Assembly (NCBI RefSeq): GCF_028657905.1
Contig: NZ_CP117782.1
Location: 1,860,001 to 1,924,000, forward strand
Reading direction: 5' to 3'
Source: Burkholderia sp. FERM BP-3421
Lineage (GTDB): Bacteria; Pseudomonadota; Gammaproteobacteria; Burkholderiales; Burkholderiaceae
Length of the DNA: 64,000 nucleotides
Every line of letters begins with the position of its first letter. The stretch's first letter is position 1. The notes beneath the pieces are model-generated. The model was not told the DNA's origin. It did no database searches and saw nothing but the letters and a program-made list of their open reading frames with translations. Below, piece by piece: positions 62,338-64,000 of the stretch. A program made the translations under genes and the position numbers.

Positions 62338-62497
62338 ATGCGCATTTCCATCGCTGCCCCCTCCTGATGGCCCTTGCCTCCTGCGCCGCGCAAGCCGCGA
62401 CGTCGGGAACGCCCTCACCCTCCGGGGCTTCGTCACCGACGACATGTGCGGCGACAACACCGGGCAGGCCACCCTGCTGATCCAGACGGTCGACTGA
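62338..62497 (+). pseudogene. Possible degraded small lipoprotein-like ORF
   Basis: One frame begins MRISIAAPS and stops after nine codons. The next frame at once gives a lipobox-like LLMALASCAAQAATSGTPSP. A third frame gives RGFVTDDMCGDNTGQATLLI and a short end. Joined, these look like one small exported protein split by frameshifts, and the segment also overlaps the 3' end of mgsA on the other strand. The evidence is suggestive only. Confidence 0.25.
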
Positions 62498-62996
62498 GCC
62501 GGCGGCGGCGACGCGCCGCCCGACCAACAGGCGAACGACGACCGCGCGCCGTCGTTCGCCCCGCGCCCGCGCCGGCCGCCCACAGGCCCGCCGGCGCGGG
62601 CGCGCCCTCATCCCGCGCCAGCCGGCGCGCCAGATCGTCGAGCAGCACGCGCGCCGTCGCCACGTTGGTCGCGACCGGCACGTCGTGCACGTCGCACACG
62701 CGCACCAGCGCATTGATGTCGGGATCGTGCGGCTGCGCCGTCATGGGGTCGCGCAGGAACACCACCATGTCGACACGCCCCGACGCCAGCTCGGCGCCGA
62801 TCTGCTGGTCGCCGCCGAGCGGCCCAGACAGCTTGCGCTCGACCTCGAGCGCGTGCGCGGCGGCGATCCGGCCGCCCGTCGTGCCGGTCGCGAGCAGCAC
62901 GCATCGCGCGAGCGTGTCGCGGTAGGCGCCCGTCAGCGCGACGATCTCATCCTTCTTGGCATCGTGCGCGATCAGCGCAATGCGCGGTGCATTCAT
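62433..62996 (-). CDS. mgsA: Methylglyoxal synthase with C-terminal extension
   Basis: MgsA converts dihydroxyacetone phosphate to methylglyoxal, a bypass of lower glycolysis. The first ~130 residues are normal: IALIAHDAKKDEIVAL, ATGTTGGRI, SGPLGGDQQIGAEL (catalytic aspartate D63) and VFLRDPMTAQPHDPDINALV. The frame then continues for ~56 unusual Arg/Ala-rich residues (187 in all versus about 130-150 usual). The tail looks like read-through into non-coding DNA after loss of the normal stop. The start is the ATG before NAPRIALIA. Confidence 0.87.
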   Translation of the reverse strand: MNAPRIALIAHDAKKDEIVALTGAYRDTLARCVLLATGTTGGRIAAAHALEVERKLSGPLGGDQQIGAELASGRVDMVVFLRDPMTAQPHDPDINALVRVCDVHDVPVATNVATARVLLDDLARRLARDEGAPAPAGLWAAGAGAGRTTARGRRSPVGRAARRRRRLSRPSGSAGWPARCCRRTCRR

Positions 62997-63075
62997 GCGG
63001 GTCAGTCCTCTCGAAGCGAAAAGCGGGCGGCGGCGCGCGGCGCCGACGCCCGGCGAAACCATGATGCGTCAGGGC

Positions 63076-63855
63076 TCAGAACGTGCCGGGATACGCGCCG
63101 CCGTCGAGCAGCCAGTTCTGCCCGGTGATGTAGCCCGCGTGCGCGCTGCACAGGAACGCGCAGGCCGCGCCGAACTCGTCCGGCTGCCCGAGCCGCCGCG
63201 CCGGAATGCCCTGCACGCGCCGCGCGCGCATCGTGTCGAGGTCGACCCCGCTCTCGCGCGCCGACGCCTCGAGCGTGGTCGTGATCCGGTCGGTGTCGAA
63301 CAGGCCCGGCAGCAGGTTGTTGATCGTCACGTTGTGCTCGGCCACCTTGCGCGAGAGCCCCGCGACGAAGCCCGTCAGCCCCGAACGCGCGCCGTTCGAC
63401 AGCGCGAGCACGTCGATCGGCGCCTTCACGGCCGAACTCGTGATGTTGACGATCCGGCCGAAGCGCCGCCCGATCATCCCGTCGATCGTCGCGCGGATCA
63501 GCTCGATCGGCGTCAGCATGTTCGCGTCGAGCGCGCGGATCCAGTCGTCGCGGGAAAAATGGCGGAAATCGCCCGGCGGCGGCCCGCCCGCGTTGGTCAC
63601 CAGGATGTCCGGCTGCGGACACGCGGCCAGCGCCTGCGCCCGCCCCTCCGGCGTCGTGATGTCGCAGGCGACGGCCGTCACCGCCGCGCCGGTGCCCGCG
63701 CGGATCGCCTCGGCGGCCGCCTCGAGCGTGTCCGGCGTGCGCGCCACGATCACGAGCTTCGCGCCCTCGGCCGCGAGCGCCTGCGCGCAGCCGCGCCCGA
63801 GCCCCTTGCTGGCCGCGCACACCAGCGCGGTCCGTCCTGCGATGCCAAGATCCAT
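63076..63855 (-). CDS. Short-chain dehydrogenase/reductase
   Basis: A 259-residue SDR starting MDLGIAGRTALVCAASKGLGRGCAQA. The nucleotide motif is ASKGLGRG where the classical form is TGxxxGIG. It has NAGGPPPGDF, the serine in RIVNITSSAVKAP, and, where YxxxK would lie, SNGARSGL with no Tyr-x3-Lys. The atypical active site matches the 3-oxoacyl-ACP reductase-like GGPP-containing group, so catalysis may differ. The final 145 bp of the window show no supported gene. Confidence 0.85.
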   Translation of the reverse strand: MDLGIAGRTALVCAASKGLGRGCAQALAAEGAKLVIVARTPDTLEAAAEAIRAGTGAAVTAVACDITTPEGRAQALAACPQPDILVTNAGGPPPGDFRHFSRDDWIRALDANMLTPIELIRATIDGMIGRRFGRIVNITSSAVKAPIDVLALSNGARSGLTGFVAGLSRKVAEHNVTINNLLPGLFDTDRITTTLEASARESGVDLDTMRARRVQGIPARRLGQPDEFGAACAFLCSAHAGYITGQNWLLDGGAYPGTF

Positions 63856-64000
63856 CTGAGCCCTTCCTTGCCGGTGTCCGGCCGTGTGCGTTAGCGGGAA
63901 ACGGCCGCGCGGCGGGCGCGCGCCATCGAAACGTCGATAATATCCGGATCGCGCCGCCCATCTTCGGTAAACTTACGGCCGTATCGCGCGCAGCCGCCCT

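Overview
This window is GC-rich DNA with Burkholderia-type gene order, most likely from the primary chromosome. The evidence is the complete 14-gene nuo operon behind secG and tRNA-Leu, the ilvBNC-psd-pssA-leuA cluster, rpsO-pnp, and protein sequences that read as Burkholderia throughout. I do not assign a species. No rRNA, IS element, prophage, integrase or CRISPR was seen, so this is mainly core genome.

Layout. (1) 0-2.6 kb: acyl-CoA dehydrogenase, a DUF1178 zinc-ribbon protein and a Nudix hydrolase, downstream of the nuo operon. (2) 2.6-17.8 kb: a DUF2818 membrane protein and nuoN to nuoA (respiratory complex I), all on the minus strand. (3) 17.9-23.4 kb: tRNA-Leu(GAG), secG, tpiA, a quinone oxidoreductase, pnp and rpsO. 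(4) 23.4-28.1 kb: an orphan periplasmic binding protein, a lipoprotein, and a beta-carbonic anhydrase/SulP transporter pair behind an AT-rich control region. (5) 28.1-35.1 kb: leuA with a candidate leucine-rich leader peptide, pssA, psd, and ilvC, ilvN, ilvB. (6) 35.3-37.7 kb: an ECF sigma factor module with DUF3619, DUF3106 and RDD proteins. (7) 37.7-40.4 kb: a PlcP-like metallophosphoesterase, a glycosyltransferase and DgkA behind a good Pho box, a probable phosphate-starvation lipid-remodelling operon. (8) 40.5-50.4 kb: TetR/LOG pair, SDR, ArnT-like glycosyltransferase, DUF924, AlaX, truncated haemoglobin, FtsX-type permease, DUF4126, and a Gdx/SugE guanidinium exporter under a guanidine-II (mini-ykkC) riboswitch. 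(9) 50.5-52.5 kb: a DUF333 protein and a prolyl-4-hydroxylase-like dioxygenase with a duplicated N-terminal module. (10) 52.5-61.0 kb: kdpE, kdpD, kdpC, kdpB, kdpA, kdpF plus an unannotated 35-residue membrane ORF, with a KdpE-box-like site. (11) 61.1-64.0 kb: quinone oxidoreductase, a methylglyoxal synthase with an unusual C-terminal extension, and an SDR.

How it works together: the nuo operon supplies NADH:ubiquinone oxidoreductase; ilvBNC and leuA make branched-chain amino acids and flank the phosphatidylethanolamine genes psd and pssA; plcP-agt-dgkA would break down phospholipid and replace it with glycolipid when phosphate is short; kdp gives high-affinity potassium uptake. The best candidate for a less-described system is plcP-agt-dgkA with its Pho box. 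Next are the small ORF at the head of kdp, the leuA leader and the sigma/DUF3619/DUF3106/RDD module. Functional statements rest on motif recognition by eye; no searches were run.
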